Assembly: GCA_030272585.1 (NCBI GenBank)
Contig: BSYQ01000002.1
Span: forward strand, 3,534,001-3,598,000
Source of the DNA: Bryopsis sp. KO-2023
Taxonomy: Eukaryota > Chlorophyta > Ulvophyceae > Bryopsidales > Bryopsidaceae
Direction of reading: 5' to 3'
Length of the DNA: 64,000 nt
In this document: piece after piece, positions 33,040 to 42,740 of the stretch
Numbering within the stretch: the stretch's first letter is position 1
Layout: each line of letters opens with the position of its first letter
Translations under genes and position numbers: made by a program
Notes under the pieces: generated by a model
Databases searched by the model: none
What the model was told of the DNA's origin: nothing
Seen by the model: the letters and a program-made list of their open reading frames with translations, nothing else

Positions 33040-33474
33040 ATGTCAAAATCAACCGCGCTGGCTGTTTTGATCCTCATGGTTTCGACAATGGGTTCGCATT
33101 CCAGGCCAGTAGCTCCTACGACAGGTACGTTAACAAAGGGGGGCGTTTTTCCCAACGCTTTTACTTGTCCAGATCGGTTTGGCCTTGTCCAGATTTCCAG
33201 TCAACATGGTTTCCCGGGATCCACCCACGAACAAAAGGGCGTTATCGCTTGCTGCGGCGTTTTCTTCTTTTTTTTCCTCAGTGTGATCGAAGGTTCAAGC
33301 TGTAAAAAGCGTTGAACGAGAAAAAAACCATCGTGTTTCGCAGGGGAGGATTGGTGCCGCGATTGCTACTTGGCTTTCGATTGCAATTTTTACCCTTTCG
33401 TTTGCGTGAAAGAAGGCGGCGTCCCGTGGTCTCATGAGAAGGGGGATCACTTTGAGTTTTGCTGCAGATTTTAA
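33040..33474 (+). CDS. Cysteine-rich secreted peptide, copy 1 (71 aa, two exons)
   Basis: Exon 33040-33124 (signal peptide MSKSTALAVLILMVSTMG) ends in phase 1 at GTACGT and joins exon 33344-33474 in phase 1. The mature region of about 45 residues starts EDWCRDC and has six cysteines spaced C-x2-C-x5-C-x6-C with a closing CC pair before the last two residues. The second copy is at 63189-63623 with the same frame and splice sites. Size, secretion signal and cysteine content are those of defensin- or toxin-like disulfide peptides, but the spacing matches no family I can name. Function not assigned. Confidence 0.65.
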
Positions 33475-33685
33475 CTTTGTTGGTTGGAAGAAAGGAAAAA
33501 AGGAAAACAAACCAGCCCCATTTTTGTACCAGTTTTTTCTCTTACCTATTCTGCATGGACTTTTTTGATCATCCACAAGGTCCCCAAGATGGAGCTTCTT
33601 TTGTTGGTGGTATGATAAAGATATAATGTTCTTTTTTTGTTATTTCGACGAAAAGTAGTGTTTTTGGAATGATTACATTGCTTGA

Positions 33686-34015
33686 TTGTTTTATGGTTGG
33701 TTCAACATCCTCCTGTTAAAAGAGCTACAGTGGATCTTCCAGACTCGCCCTTGCGAGGAAAATAACGATTTTGTGATCGCCCTAGCTGTTTCTCTGGGCC
33801 TTTTTCTATTTGTAGCCGTGTTTATTCTTTCTTTTTCCCTGGTGATTGGTGACAAATTCTGCATTACGTTTGGTTTAAGACCTCTCAGCGAAGATTGCCT
33901 ACAAAAACAAAAAAATCTAGCATTAAATTTGAAACAAGACCTGGAAATTGGTGGTTCTTTTCTTTTAGCCCTCTCCACTGTGGAAGGCTTGACAATTGAA
34001 AAACAGAATGTTTGA
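33686..34015 (+). other. Open frame with a membrane-like segment, shared by both block C copies
   Basis: The frame carries a strong hydrophobic stretch (FVIALAVSLGLFLFVAVFIL). The inverted copy (62697-62948, minus) keeps most of the frame but differs at its end. No start context or splice sites are convincing, so I list it only as possible coding. Confidence 0.25.
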
Positions 34016-34340
34016 TATTGGAGCTCAATGCCAACAACTCCTCACTAGATGTCTTACCCAAAGTTTCATGCTGGAGATGGATGCATGCATGCATGGATTT
34101 GCGATTCAAATGATGGCACATGATAAAGAAATGAACAGCCTAGATATCAGCCAGATTGCTATTTTTTTGAAGAAACGTTTCCACGACTTTGGATCTTGTA
34201 CAACATGTAATTTCTGGTTTGGTTTGGTTTGGTTTGTACAACATATCACTCTTCTTACACAGCTAAAGATCAATTCGGTCACGAACTTTCCACGATTTGG
34301 TCTCGACAGAAGCGAGGATTACCATAAACTTACGTCAGGA

Positions 34341-35069
34341 AAAAGCACACCGAAAACTCAAAATGTAAGAAATATAAGAAACGAGCCAGTCTTTCCCATA
34401 AGCTGGCCATCCTCTGGACTAGCCTTTTTTCATACTTTTTTCAGCTTCATGATTGGCATCTCCTTCACAATGTAATTCAATGTTTGTTTCTTCAGCTTCT
34501 GAGTTGTTTCAAGTAATATCCCGTCGCCACCCAGGGTCCGCTTGTCAAGTCTTTGAGTATCGTCAGAGAGCGTTTCTTGGTGTTCTACTCCTTTCCCTCC
34601 AATGCAAGCCACCAGTCTTGCTCTAACTCGGCGAGACCGTCGGTGGGAGAATTTACATCATGTCAATCGGGCGCCTGTCCCAACCATAAACAAGAACTCA
34701 GGAAAACAATTTATTTGCAAAACATCCCTGTTGTTTGGGACAAATTCAACGAAAAGAAACACCCGAGTTATGGAACGAACACGCACGTTGGGGCCCTATG
34801 CTTTTCTCCAGGCCGGTCAACAAGTGAACGCGACCTCTTATTTCATCACCTCTGTTTCTATTGCATCTTGAGATAATAATTTGTAAGGCGCCATCGTGAC
34901 GTCGAAGTCAGGAAAGCTTTGCCGCGGTTCGACTCGACGGCATTCCCATGGATAACGACTATCAAATTTGGTTTCGTCGAACGAGGTTTTGTGTTGTAGA
35001 CAGCAACTAGGTCAAAGAAAAGCAGGATCCACCTCTGATTATTGAACGAGAATGCCAAGAGTATGGTTT
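34341..35069. other. Intergenic, nothing identified
   Basis: Frames at 34553-34876 lack domains and splice support. Confidence 0.35.
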
Positions 35070-36515
35070 TTAACGGGTGTACATCTGCGGATCGGTAGCT
35101 GATTGCCCTTTGCAGAATCCCCTCTCTCTGTCTCAATCAATAAAAATGGACTTGTTGCAAGACTTCCACAACACAGGATCACACACACAAAAATTTGTTT
35201 AAACAATCAATAATCATTGAAACAGGTTTCTTACGCCAAAAATCAACACTTGTTAATCTTCAAGGCAAGAATGGGCCCAGAAGTCCCACACCAAGATTTT
35301 CCCGTCACGCCGCACAGCCGTCAGCTTGCCCTCCGTCAAGAAAAGACCTATGAGTTTACCCCCTACATGAAACGTGCGAAGGAAACAATCCTCCTCGACA
35401 ACACCAGAAACCACCACTTCCATCGAGGTTACCGTACAGTGCGCAAACTTGCTTTCGTTTAGCGCAAAAAAGCACCACCTTGGGTGATTGTCGATAACTC
35501 GCACAGACTTGAAGGTCTCCAAATCCCATATCCGGACGGTAAAATCCGGACCAACGACCATACTAACGACCATATTGTCATTGGCATCAACACGCGAGAC
35601 AGGACGAGAGTGTCCCTCCAGCGCCGCCACGCGGGTGCAGGAGGCCAAGCTCCACACTTCTAGATGCCCAACCCTCAATCCACATATCAACAAACCCACT
35701 CCCTTGGCGAATGCCGCACACAGAATGTCCTCTTGCTCCGGGCCACCCTCATTCAAAACCTTCACACGAGTCCAACCCATCTTGCTCCACAAATCCAGGC
35801 ACCCAAACCTACCGCCAAAGACCACGTGGTCCCTGACATCCACGATCACATCAACCGTGAAACGAAGGCTAATGGCCGCGATCTGTCTCAATTCAGGCAT
35901 TTCCAGGACCATCACCATTCGATTGCCATTCTTGCACAGCAGTGTTCCATTGATCAAACACACAACCGAAATCCTCGTGTTGGCTTCGGTCCTAGTCAAG
36001 ACGTCGCCGTTTTCAGCGTTCACAGAAAGAATCTTTTTTCCCTGAACCATCGCAATCATATCGCCCCGCATATCACAACTACCAGCCCACCGATTCTTGG
36101 GGAACTCGATACATTTCGGCACAACGGTGCCACATCGCCAGGATCTCTCGAGGTCGAGTTTTTTAACGAAATGGCCTTCCTTGGTGACCTCGTTCCAAGC
36201 CTTAGCGACACTGGAGCATCTGGCCAAAGCCCTTGGGCAAAGCCCCTCGAAAATTCGACCAACCACGCCACTGGGGAGCTCCCACTCAACACTCACGTAG
36301 TCGCTCATTCGTTCAAACGCGGCACAAAGAGAACCCCTTTTCCCCCACGATGTACCTCGCCTAAGCCTCGAGCTTTTGGTGTTTTCCACAAAGGAAAAAA
36401 TTGCGGGAGAATCGAGCGGGCCTGTTACGAACGCGGGCACCAGAAAACGCACTTCACGGCACTATTTGCGGAAAGAAAAGAAAGCAGGGCGTTTTGGTTT
36501 TCCAGGTTGAAAAAA
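35070..36515. repeat. Dispersed third copy of the F-box/WD40 segment
   Basis: Matches 18.30-19.69 kb in the same orientation, including 3' flank (ACTTCCACAACACA) and 5' flank (TTTTGGTTTTCCAGG), with visible divergence. Only this part of block B was copied here. Confidence 0.8.
35253..36308 (-). CDS. F-box/WD40-repeat protein, copy 2 (351 aa)
   Basis: Intact single frame from the ATG at 36308 (MSDYVSVEWELPSGVVGRI). It has the same F-box (residues 9-50) and WD40 plan as copy 1, but with many substitutions: KKLDLERSW for KKIGLERSW, and a two-residue longer blade at MVVGPDFTVRIWDLETF. The frame is unbroken despite this divergence, so this copy is probably functional and older than the copy 1/copy 3 split. 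The likely role is substrate binding in an SCF-type complex. Confidence 0.85.
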   Translation of the reverse strand: MSDYVSVEWELPSGVVGRIFEGLCPRALARCSSVAKAWNEVTKEGHFVKKLDLERSWRCGTVVPKCIEFPKNRWAGSCDMRGDMIAMVQGKKILSVNAENGDVLTRTEANTRISVVCLINGTLLCKNGNRMVMVLEMPELRQIAAISLRFTVDVIVDVRDHVVFGGRFGCLDLWSKMGWTRVKVLNEGGPEQEDILCAAFAKGVGLLICGLRVGHLEVWSLASCTRVAALEGHSRPVSRVDANDNMVVSMVVGPDFTVRIWDLETFKSVRVIDNHPRWCFFALNESKFAHCTVTSMEVVVSGVVEEDCFLRTFHVGGKLIGLFLTEGKLTAVRRDGKILVWDFWAHSCLED

Positions 36516-36639
36516 CTCTGGTATTTATCTGCGAAAAACGATGCGTTTCCTGTGACGACGTTTGCAACCCTTTGCAGCGGCGCAGCGAAAACGAGGCACA
36601 TTGTTCACATTGGTGTACATTTTCCCGCAATAGAAGCTA

Positions 36640-36696
36640 ATTACACAAGTCCGTATTTATGTCCACAATCCATCAACCTCAAACCCAATACTGTGT
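36640..36696 (+). pseudogene. Fragment of a CPQ-INL peptide exon at the LINE junction
   Basis: The translation YLCPQSINLKPNTVS matches LRCPQPINLETYSCC at about 47850. The match ends where the LINE's 3' end begins, so the LINE inserted in, or recombined into, a relative of the peptide exon. Confidence 0.4.
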
Positions 36697-38688
36697 CTAC
36701 CCTCGATCAAAAGCAAAAGAATCAAACGACAAAGAAGATCGCTCCAAAAAAGCGTTACCCTGAGGCCGATGTAAAGAAAGAGAGAGCTGCTGCCACGCTC
36801 TTTCAACAACAACTGAAACCGGGAGATCTTGACAAGTCGCAACTGCGCGGGATAAAGAACGAATCAAATGACCACTGTCCGAAGAAAACCCGCCAAAAGA
36901 TTCGGCCGCAAAACAGATAAAATCAAACCCCAAACGATGACATTTCTCAGCCACTTGAGCCTTGCGATCCACACAACGTAAAATGCCCGCCCCCGCTTCG
37001 CGAGTAGCCCGAGCCAAAGTGGCTTGCTGTAAAGGATGCGAAACAGTGACATCAATAACACACGCCTTACCATGCCGCCAAGACGGAAAAAATACGTCGG
37101 CCGGACGCTCAAAAGAAGAATCTACGTGCAACTCCATGCGAGGACGCACACCCGCCGACCGAGAAAAATGGAACAAAAAGTTCCGGATACTATTATGACG
37201 AGCCAAAACACTGCCCCCCACTTGGCACATGATAGCATGATCACCAAAAACATCCATGGACGAATGACACATGGGACAAACAGCGCCATCCTCATACATG
37301 GGGAGACCCAACCGCCATCGTAATAAAATATTGAACGCCGCCGAAGAAAGCTCCGTCCCCAACGCCTGATTAGGCAAAGCAGAAAGGTAAGCCCCAGAAT
37401 AAGGAAGAGAGAGACTTCGCAAACGCGCCTCATCCCGCCGGAACCCTTGACGCAAAAGAGCATCAAACCGCCGCTCCCCAACCAGCAACGTCAACGCTTT
37501 CTGGGTAACCTGCTCCTTCGCGAACCACTCCTCGGGGGAACTGAGTGCTGCTGGCGGCAAAATATCATCAAGTTGCACAGCGGCAAAGCTCCACGAAGGA
37601 TGGTTTGAAGAAAAAGAAACCCCCGAAAGAATCGACAAATCATGACGAACAAAATGTAGAGAAGAAAAATAGGCTACTGCATGAAACCAACTTCCAGCCG
37701 AAATCCCAAGTCCCCCACTACGAACCGGCAGGCTGGTTTGCAACCAAGCCATCGAAGATAAAGATAAACAAAAAAACTGTTCCATAGAATCCCGTAACAA
37801 ACCATCAAAGCGGTCCAAGAAGTGTTGGACACTGCTATACAAACAAGGAGGAGTAGTGCGAAAAAGATGCACCACTCGACATGCCCCTAAACAGGAGCGC
37901 AAAAAAAGAAATTGTAGCTGAGAATCAGCAACCTCAGAAATACACTCAACCAACGACTTAACTTGCTCATATCGACGATCCAAAAACGGTGTAACCCACT
38001 CATCAGACCCAAACGGGGCCCCCAACACATCCGCCCCCCAACAAGTACCAAACGAACGTGACAATTCCCTAGGAAGCGAATCCGCGGAAGGAGCTGAAGG
38101 CCAAAAGAGTTCACATTTGTGACGATTAATGTGAATCCCATGATGGGGGCCTAAATCACAAAGAAACTGAAAAAAACTGGACACTTGGTCAACTGGACCC
38201 CCAATGGTGCCGTCATCTAAATACCATAAATCCAAAGGAACAGAACACACTTCTCGAACTTCTTGAAGCACCTTTTCCAAACCCAAAGAAAATAAAAAGG
38301 GTGCCAAAGGATCCCCTTGCTGCACTCCAATGTGACTAAAAAGTGTACGGTCCCCACACACTAGACGACAAGGCTGAGAATATGAAGAAAAAACCCATTC
38401 CGCCATATCTGGAAAATGGGTATTAAGCTCATGAAAAACAGAAGTTCGATTCACCAAATTGAAAGCATTCTCCATGTCGATCTTTAAGAAAACAAAATCA
38501 GACGAAGCATGGTGAGAAGCTAAAAACAAACGAGAACTATGCACCACCGATTCTGCGCCACAGGCTGCAGCTACCCCCCTTTGGTGCGGACCAAGAAAAT
38601 CCGCCATTTCCCCACGAAAACATCCACAGAAACATTTGCTGACGAGACGACGAAAAACGTCGCCGACAGCTATCGGCCTTACCCCCAC
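36697..38688 (-). CDS. LINE reverse transcriptase with CCHC motif and restriction-like endonuclease
   Basis: The frame is open from at least 38730; no ATG starts it, so it is an N-terminal truncation. Reverse transcriptase motifs: FVFLKIDMENAFN (catalytic Asp near residue 71), GVQQGDPLAPFLFSL, and LWYLDDG at 156-159. Near residue 471 is a zinc motif, CPMCHSSMDVFGDHAIMC. It is followed at about 529-600 by an endonuclease of the PD-(D/E)xK kind (RPADVFFPSW, ACVIDVTVSHP, then AEKCHRLGF and AAESFG). This arrangement nicks the target and primes reverse transcription. The upstream DNA-binding domains are missing. The frame has no stops, so insertion is fairly recent. Confidence 0.8.
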   Translation of the reverse strand: MGVRPIAVGDVFRRLVSKCFCGCFRGEMADFLGPHQRGVAAACGAESVVHSSRLFLASHHASSDFVFLKIDMENAFNLVNRTSVFHELNTHFPDMAEWVFSSYSQPCRLVCGDRTLFSHIGVQQGDPLAPFLFSLGLEKVLQEVREVCSVPLDLWYLDDGTIGGPVDQVSSFFQFLCDLGPHHGIHINRHKCELFWPSAPSADSLPRELSRSFGTCWGADVLGAPFGSDEWVTPFLDRRYEQVKSLVECISEVADSQLQFLFLRSCLGACRVVHLFRTTPPCLYSSVQHFLDRFDGLLRDSMEQFFCLSLSSMAWLQTSLPVRSGGLGISAGSWFHAVAYFSSLHFVRHDLSILSGVSFSSNHPSWSFAAVQLDDILPPAALSSPEEWFAKEQVTQKALTLLVGERRFDALLRQGFRRDEARLRSLSLPYSGAYLSALPNQALGTELSSAAFNILLRWRLGLPMYEDGAVCPMCHSSMDVFGDHAIMCQVGGSVLARHNSIRNFLFHFSRSAGVRPRMELHVDSSFERPADVFFPSWRHGKACVIDVTVSHPLQQATLARATREAGAGILRCVDRKAQVAEKCHRLGFDFICFAAESFGGFSSDSGHLIRSLSRAVATCQDLPVSVVVERAWQQLSLSLHRPQGNAFLERSSLSFDSFAFDRG

Positions 38689-38760
38689 ACCCTTTTTTTT
38701 AAAAGCTGGGTGGCTTCTTCGCGTGTAATTATGTTATGTTATGTTATGAAAACGAGGCTG
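36697..38760 (-). mobile_element. Non-LTR retrotransposon with C-terminal RLE, 5'-truncated
   Basis: A long minus-strand frame with reverse transcriptase and restriction-like endonuclease order, as in R2/NeSL-type LINEs. The 5' end breaks off near a short tandem run of ATGTT at 38729-38748; the 3' end lies at the stop codon with almost no UTR. No target duplication is clear. Confidence 0.8.
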
Positions 38761-39614
38761 CCCGTCAGTGTGACTGATCGTAAATATTACTAATTCCGAT
38801 GGAGCTCCTTTTTGAAGAGGGGGGGGGGGAAGGAGAAAAGAGTGATACAGAGTTGGCTGAAACGTTCAAAAAGGGTCGCTCTAAAAAAGTTGCCCCCGGA
38901 CCAGGAAGTGCTGAAACGAGGTACAGCCGAGTCCATCGTTGGTGCACAGCGCTCACATTCAATTTTATAATGAACTGTTATCAATCTGCAAGAAATCGGT
39001 TCCTTTGAGTATGGTCCAGGGCAGTTACAATTGACTTAGAATATGTAGATAGAATCGCTTTACAAGCTTTTTTCTCTAGAATCGCTTGTAAAGCTTTCCT
39101 TTGGGAACACAGCAATGAGACTTTTTGTACATTGATCCTGACGCTTTTTTTTTCCTTGATACTTCTCCTATCAATTGATACAACCAATGTTATAAAAAAC
39201 TGACAGCCATGGCGAAAAAACACTGAAATTAATCAATTGGTTACATGCGATGTCTTATCGTTCACAAAGTTCAATCTTAAGAAAATGATCGCCAAGCAGA
39301 CCCACTGCTGTCCTGTGGAATCATTGCTTGGCAAAGGGAGGCCACTGAAAATCAATATTTGATATCTTGCCTAACACAAACAGGACGAAACCCATCGGAT
39401 ATCTCCCAACACAAAACTCTATAAAGTCACATGAAATGAACACCCCTCTCTTCCAAAAAAAATGCCTCAGCAAATCTTGCAGAATCATCAAGGGGCCGAG
39501 TCATTAGTACACCTGTAGGACGATGCCAACATACCATGTGAGAAAAAATCTTCTCCAAATTTGATAAAAAGAACGTCAAATAAACAGCAGCTGTCATTTT
39601 TAACACACATGGAT
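38761..39614. other. Intergenic, nothing identified
   Basis: No gene seen. A short duplicated TAGAATCGCTT.TAAAGCTTT segment occurs at 39050-39095. Confidence 0.4.
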
Positions 39615-40140
39615 TCAGCGACCACCGCCCCCTCCTCCTCCTCCTCCCCCGTCACCGCCGCCGCCCCCTCCTCCACCACCACCACCACCACCGCCGCCTC
39701 CTCCTCCTCCTCCCCCGCCGCCGCCGCCGCCACCGCCGCCGCCATAGCAGCCTCGGTGGCACTTACAGCGGCAAGCCCACGAGTCCCAAAATGCGTAATC
39801 ACAGCACTGATTGTTTTTCCAGCCACAATCTGCAAACAATCAACCCATACATCCTCAGATACAGACTGTTCAAACGCAGCAGTTCATTGCAAAACAAATA
39901 CCCGACAGCTACAGCGGATATCACTAACCTCTCCAACCGCAACCAGCCAAATGGCGTCCATAAGACAAAGAAGCTTCGATGTCTGCAAAAGAAATCAAAA
40001 GGCCGACTGAGTTTCCGAGCGAGAGTTTTGTTTTACTGCAATCAGGAGGAGCAAGGGTCGGAAAAATGCAACCCACCAGCTTCAGCCATGGCAGCAGTGG
40101 CCACGAGGCCAACCAACAAAATCGCGACGAAGGTGCGCAT
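39615..40140 (-). CDS. Secreted cysteine-rich peptide with polyglycine tail (92 aa, two exons)
   Basis: Exon 40140-40077 encodes a signal peptide (MRTFVAILLVGLVATAAMAEA) and ends in phase 1 at GTGGGT. A TTTGCAG acceptor leads to exon 39829-39615, giving 92 residues. The mature part starts DCGWKNNQCC and has eight cysteines in about 30 residues (closing WACRCKCHRGCY), then about 40 residues of almost pure glycine up to a final Arg. The glycine tract is a GGN/CCN repeat and may vary in length. Glycine-rich antimicrobial or cell-wall proteins are comparable; no family assigned. The plus-strand Ser/Thr/Ala/Pro frame here is a shadow. Confidence 0.6.
39628..39747. repeat. CCN trinucleotide repeat tract
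   Basis: Imperfect CCT/CCA/CCG repeats on the plus strand that encode the polyglycine tail on the minus strand. Prone to slippage. Confidence 0.8.
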
Positions 40141-40545
40141 CCTTGATTAACTGAGTTCAGAAGGGCTGTAAAAGAGTGTTCTTTTTTGCGGAAACAGATG
40201 TCCTTCGACGTTTTATACCCCACAAGGCGCACCACGTGTGATTCTCAGTGCTTGGGAGGGCATATCATTACCGTCAGTGCACCATGAAAAGTCATGTCAT
40301 TTGAACGTGAGGTTTCTTTCATTTGCACATTGCAGTGAGAAACACACAGTTGACAACTAAAGACTCTCCCAGACACCCGAAATTTCGAACAAATTTTGCC
40401 CAAAACTTTTTTAGCCTGATTGATTTGGCACAAGCATAAAACTTGAAACTGTGGGCAGGATGAGCCAGATCTGTCGGGTCGAGACTCAGGTGAAAAGCTC
40501 ATGCCAAAACCAAAACGGACGAAAATGGTGATCCGGAATATGTTT

Positions 40546-40629
40546 GCACAAGGTGGGGTTCGAACCCACGCGGAGACCAGCTCCATCAGGTCTTAAGTCT
40601 GACGCCTTAGACCACTCGGCCACTTCTGC
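40546..40629 (-). tRNA. tRNA-Leu (anticodon TAA)
   Basis: A class II tRNA of 84 nt. D-arm TGGCCGAGTGGTCTAAGGC, anticodon loop CTTAAGA with anticodon TAA, a variable arm with a stem (GGAGC..GTCTCC), and a T-arm GTGGGTTCGAACCCCAC. The acceptor stem GCAGAAG/CTTGTGC has one G-G mismatch at the fourth pair. No intron and no encoded CCA. Confidence 0.9.
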
Positions 40630-40756
40630 CGCAAAAGTAAGTCGACAAATTCGTTTTTCGATCGTGATCCTAAATTGGTTGAAATGAAAAATAAGCAAGA
40701 GTACTTCAAAATTACTTGTCACCCCTAGTTGAGGACAGTGAAAAGGACAAAAATTG

Positions 40757-41190
40757 AGCGGTCTCTCTGCCTGTCTGCCAATGGTGAATCCTGTGCTTTG
40801 CTCTGGTGCATTGTCCTCCCACCGAGGCAGGCGGCCAGTGATCGATGCTCGGTTCCCCGCCTGGCGCTTTGCCTGACACTTCAACCATTCGACCACCCAC
40901 TCTTCAGAGGAGGTGCTAGAACAGACCTACCCCTTGGAAAGGATGCACCATCAACGCTCAGCACTGGACCAAGGATAGACACCTTCAATCCACGCTCAAC
41001 AGTCCCCGCTTGGGTGATAAGCAGGCGCTACCCTGCTCGACATTCTATTGTACCATTTTAACTCACGTCATTTCCAGACTTTCAGGTGGAACTAGAGTGC
41101 TGGCGACAAAACCAAATGTCAGTTCTGTGAAGCTCCAGCACACTCTGCGTGCCTGATAACGAGGTACACAGAGTGGAACGTTGTTCCAAG
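40757..41190 (+). repeat. SINE-like dispersed repeat, single copy
   Basis: About 430 bp related to each arm of the 31.3-32.2-kb palindrome, more diverged. On the minus strand the segment TGGTCGAATGGTTGAAG resembles a tRNA-type A box; a good B box is not evident. It starts about 130 bp from tRNA-Leu. Confidence 0.65.
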
Positions 41191-41481
41191 AAAAAACTCC
41201 ACCAGTACCACCACGCCGAAGTGACTGGAACTCGGTGACGGCGGTATCACGTGACCAGTTGAGAGTTTCAACCACTGATACCTGTCGATTGACCGATCGA
41301 TTGAAAGAGACCCTCCTTGAAGAACCCCATAGACGTCCTCGGCACAGGAACCTCGAGCAGAGGCACAGGCGTTTGCACCGTCCACCAGGGTCGTTCTCAA
41401 GCGCTTTTCTCCAACACGCAAAAAAAGTAGAAAAGCAAGGGTTTTTTTGCTACCAACACAGGTGCCTTTCTTTTGAAACTC

Positions 41482-41671
41482 ATACCTTTCTCGGCATTTT
41501 GGCTAAGATCAAGTGTAGTATCTGTTCTTATCAGTTTAATCGCTGATATGGGATCTATTCGATCCCTTGACGATTAAATTGATTTTTCATGGGGTGCGGG
41601 GGTAACAGATGCTTGCATTTGCCCTGCACGGCATGGTTGCAGTCTTGCACTGCCGCTGTGATCGTGCACCC
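41482..41671 (+). ncRNA. U2: U2 spliceosomal snRNA
   Basis: The 5' end reads ATACCTTTCTCGGCATTTTGGC, followed by the invariant GTGTAGTATCTGTTC block containing the branch-point recognition sequence GTAGTA. The stem-loop IIa region follows (GGGATCTATTCGATCCC), then an Sm-like site (GATTTTTC), and a terminal stem-loop IV pairing GTGCA-type strands near 41625 and 41665. The length of about 190 nt is typical. The first base is judged from the conserved 5' domain. No TATA box or plant USE is clear upstream. Confidence 0.93.
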
Positions 41672-41733
41672 ATGACAGACAAGCAGCGTTGTGGCTTACT
41701 TCGGGTTCAACTCCCGAAGCGCTGAAATCCGTA

Positions 41734-41790
41734 GTTAAAGAAATCCATGGTTAACCTTAAGTAACAAGGTTAACCATGGATTTCTTTAAC
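41734..41790. repeat. Perfect 25-bp hairpin just 3' of U2
   Basis: The arms 41734-41758 and 41766-41790 are exact reverse complements around the loop AAGTAAC; the loop-adjacent word CTTAAGTAACAAGG recurs directly after the hairpin. It starts about 62 bp past the U2 3' end. It may take part in 3'-end formation or may be a tiny foldback element. Confidence 0.85.
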
Positions 41791-42428
41791 CTTAAGTAAC
41801 AAGGTCTTAGACAAGGCATATCCAGAACAATCCAAAGTGTGTATCCACTCTCCCATTTTGCAACGCAACACGCCAAAAAATAAAGGTTAAAGATTAACAT
41901 GATACTTGATAAACCGAAAAGAAAAAGCGTGTGGAAAGTCCCTTTACCTGAATTCAGGATGGTGGAACACGTCATGGTTTGGAACCCTAAGCTCTGGAAC
42001 TCCAGAGTTCACGATTTTAAACTCAGGATATGCAAAGTATCAAAAAGAACAGTTGAGGCTACAGTCGGGAACAGTTGCCCCACCCAATCATTCTTTGTGA
42101 AGATGTACCATTAGTCACTGACCAGCACTCCGATCCCTCTATTGCTCTTTTTGAATGACAATTGTTGTTTGTAAATACGGACTTGAGTACTAAAGCCTTC
42201 GGTCTCTTGGAGACTCAATCAATGAATCAAAAATCAAAATTACACACACAGAAGCCAGGGGCTCCATTGAAACCAAAAATAGTAAATCCAGCGTACAGAA
42301 TCTACCAAGAATACTTTAAGATTAAGTACCACCCCGTATCAAAGAGAGTCGTGGGTCCGTGTTTTACTGATCCAAACCCAGCTGGTCTTCCCACTTTTTG
42401 TTGAAAATTAAAGCAATGCAACGAAAGG
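41791..42428. other. Intergenic, nothing identified
   Basis: No gene supported between the U2 hairpin and tRNA-Arg. Confidence 0.4.
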
Positions 42429-42501
42429 CATCCACGGCAGGACTCGAACCTGCAATCTTCTGCTCCGGAGGCAAACGCCTTCTCCATTAGGCCACGTGGA
42501 C
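42429..42501 (-). tRNA. tRNA-Arg (anticodon CCG)
   Basis: 73 nt including the discriminator. Acceptor GTCCACG pairs with CGTGGAT. D-arm TGGCCTAATGGAGAAGGCG, anticodon stem-loop TTTGCCTCCGGAGCAGA with anticodon CCG, T-arm GCAGGTTCGAGTCCTGC. It resembles plant tRNA-Arg(CCG). No intron. Confidence 0.9.
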
Positions 42502-42599
42502 ACACATCATCATTTTGCCCAATTCTCTTTTAATCTGGCCCGTTTCTCTGCCGAATCTGGGGGAATGCTTAGCTTCCCAAAGTCACAGTAAAGATGACG

Positions 42600-42740
42600 A
42601 GAATGGTTTCGCTGATTGTGTGCCGATGGTGAATCCTCTGCTTCGGTCTGTGCATTGTTCTTTCAATGAAAAAAAAAGGCCAGTGATCACTCTCGGAGTT
42701 CACAGCATCGATCGGCGGTTGATGCAAGGTTCGTTCTAAC
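42600..42740 (+). repeat. Degenerate copy of the SINE-like repeat
   Basis: Short matches to the 40757-41190 repeat (ATGGTGAATCCTCTGCTT, GGCCAGTGATCACTCTC) in the same order, with a poly-A interruption. Confidence 0.45.

Larger units (their letters stand above)
32598..34340. repeat. Block C, left copy of an inverted duplication
   Basis: Reverse complement of about 62360-64000. The match runs from GCTTTTGGCTGAACCAGGG at the outer side, which reaches the window end at right, to the TCTCGACAGAAGCGAGGATTA side. It is interrupted by a divergent patch at 32640-32800. Confidence 0.8.

Noticed and set aside
34553-34876. Possible small gene
   Set aside because: Two overlapping frames, no domain, no splice support, and not shared with any duplicated copy.
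35664-36920. 418-codon plus-strand frame, and the similar frames at 18915-19661 and 50511-51299 (minus)
   Set aside because: All lie antisense to F-box/WD40 genes whose frames are conserved among four copies; they are shadows.
39561-40010. Ser/Thr/Ala-rich plus-strand frame
   Set aside because: Generated by the CCN repeat; the minus strand has a signal peptide, matching splice phases and cysteine pattern.
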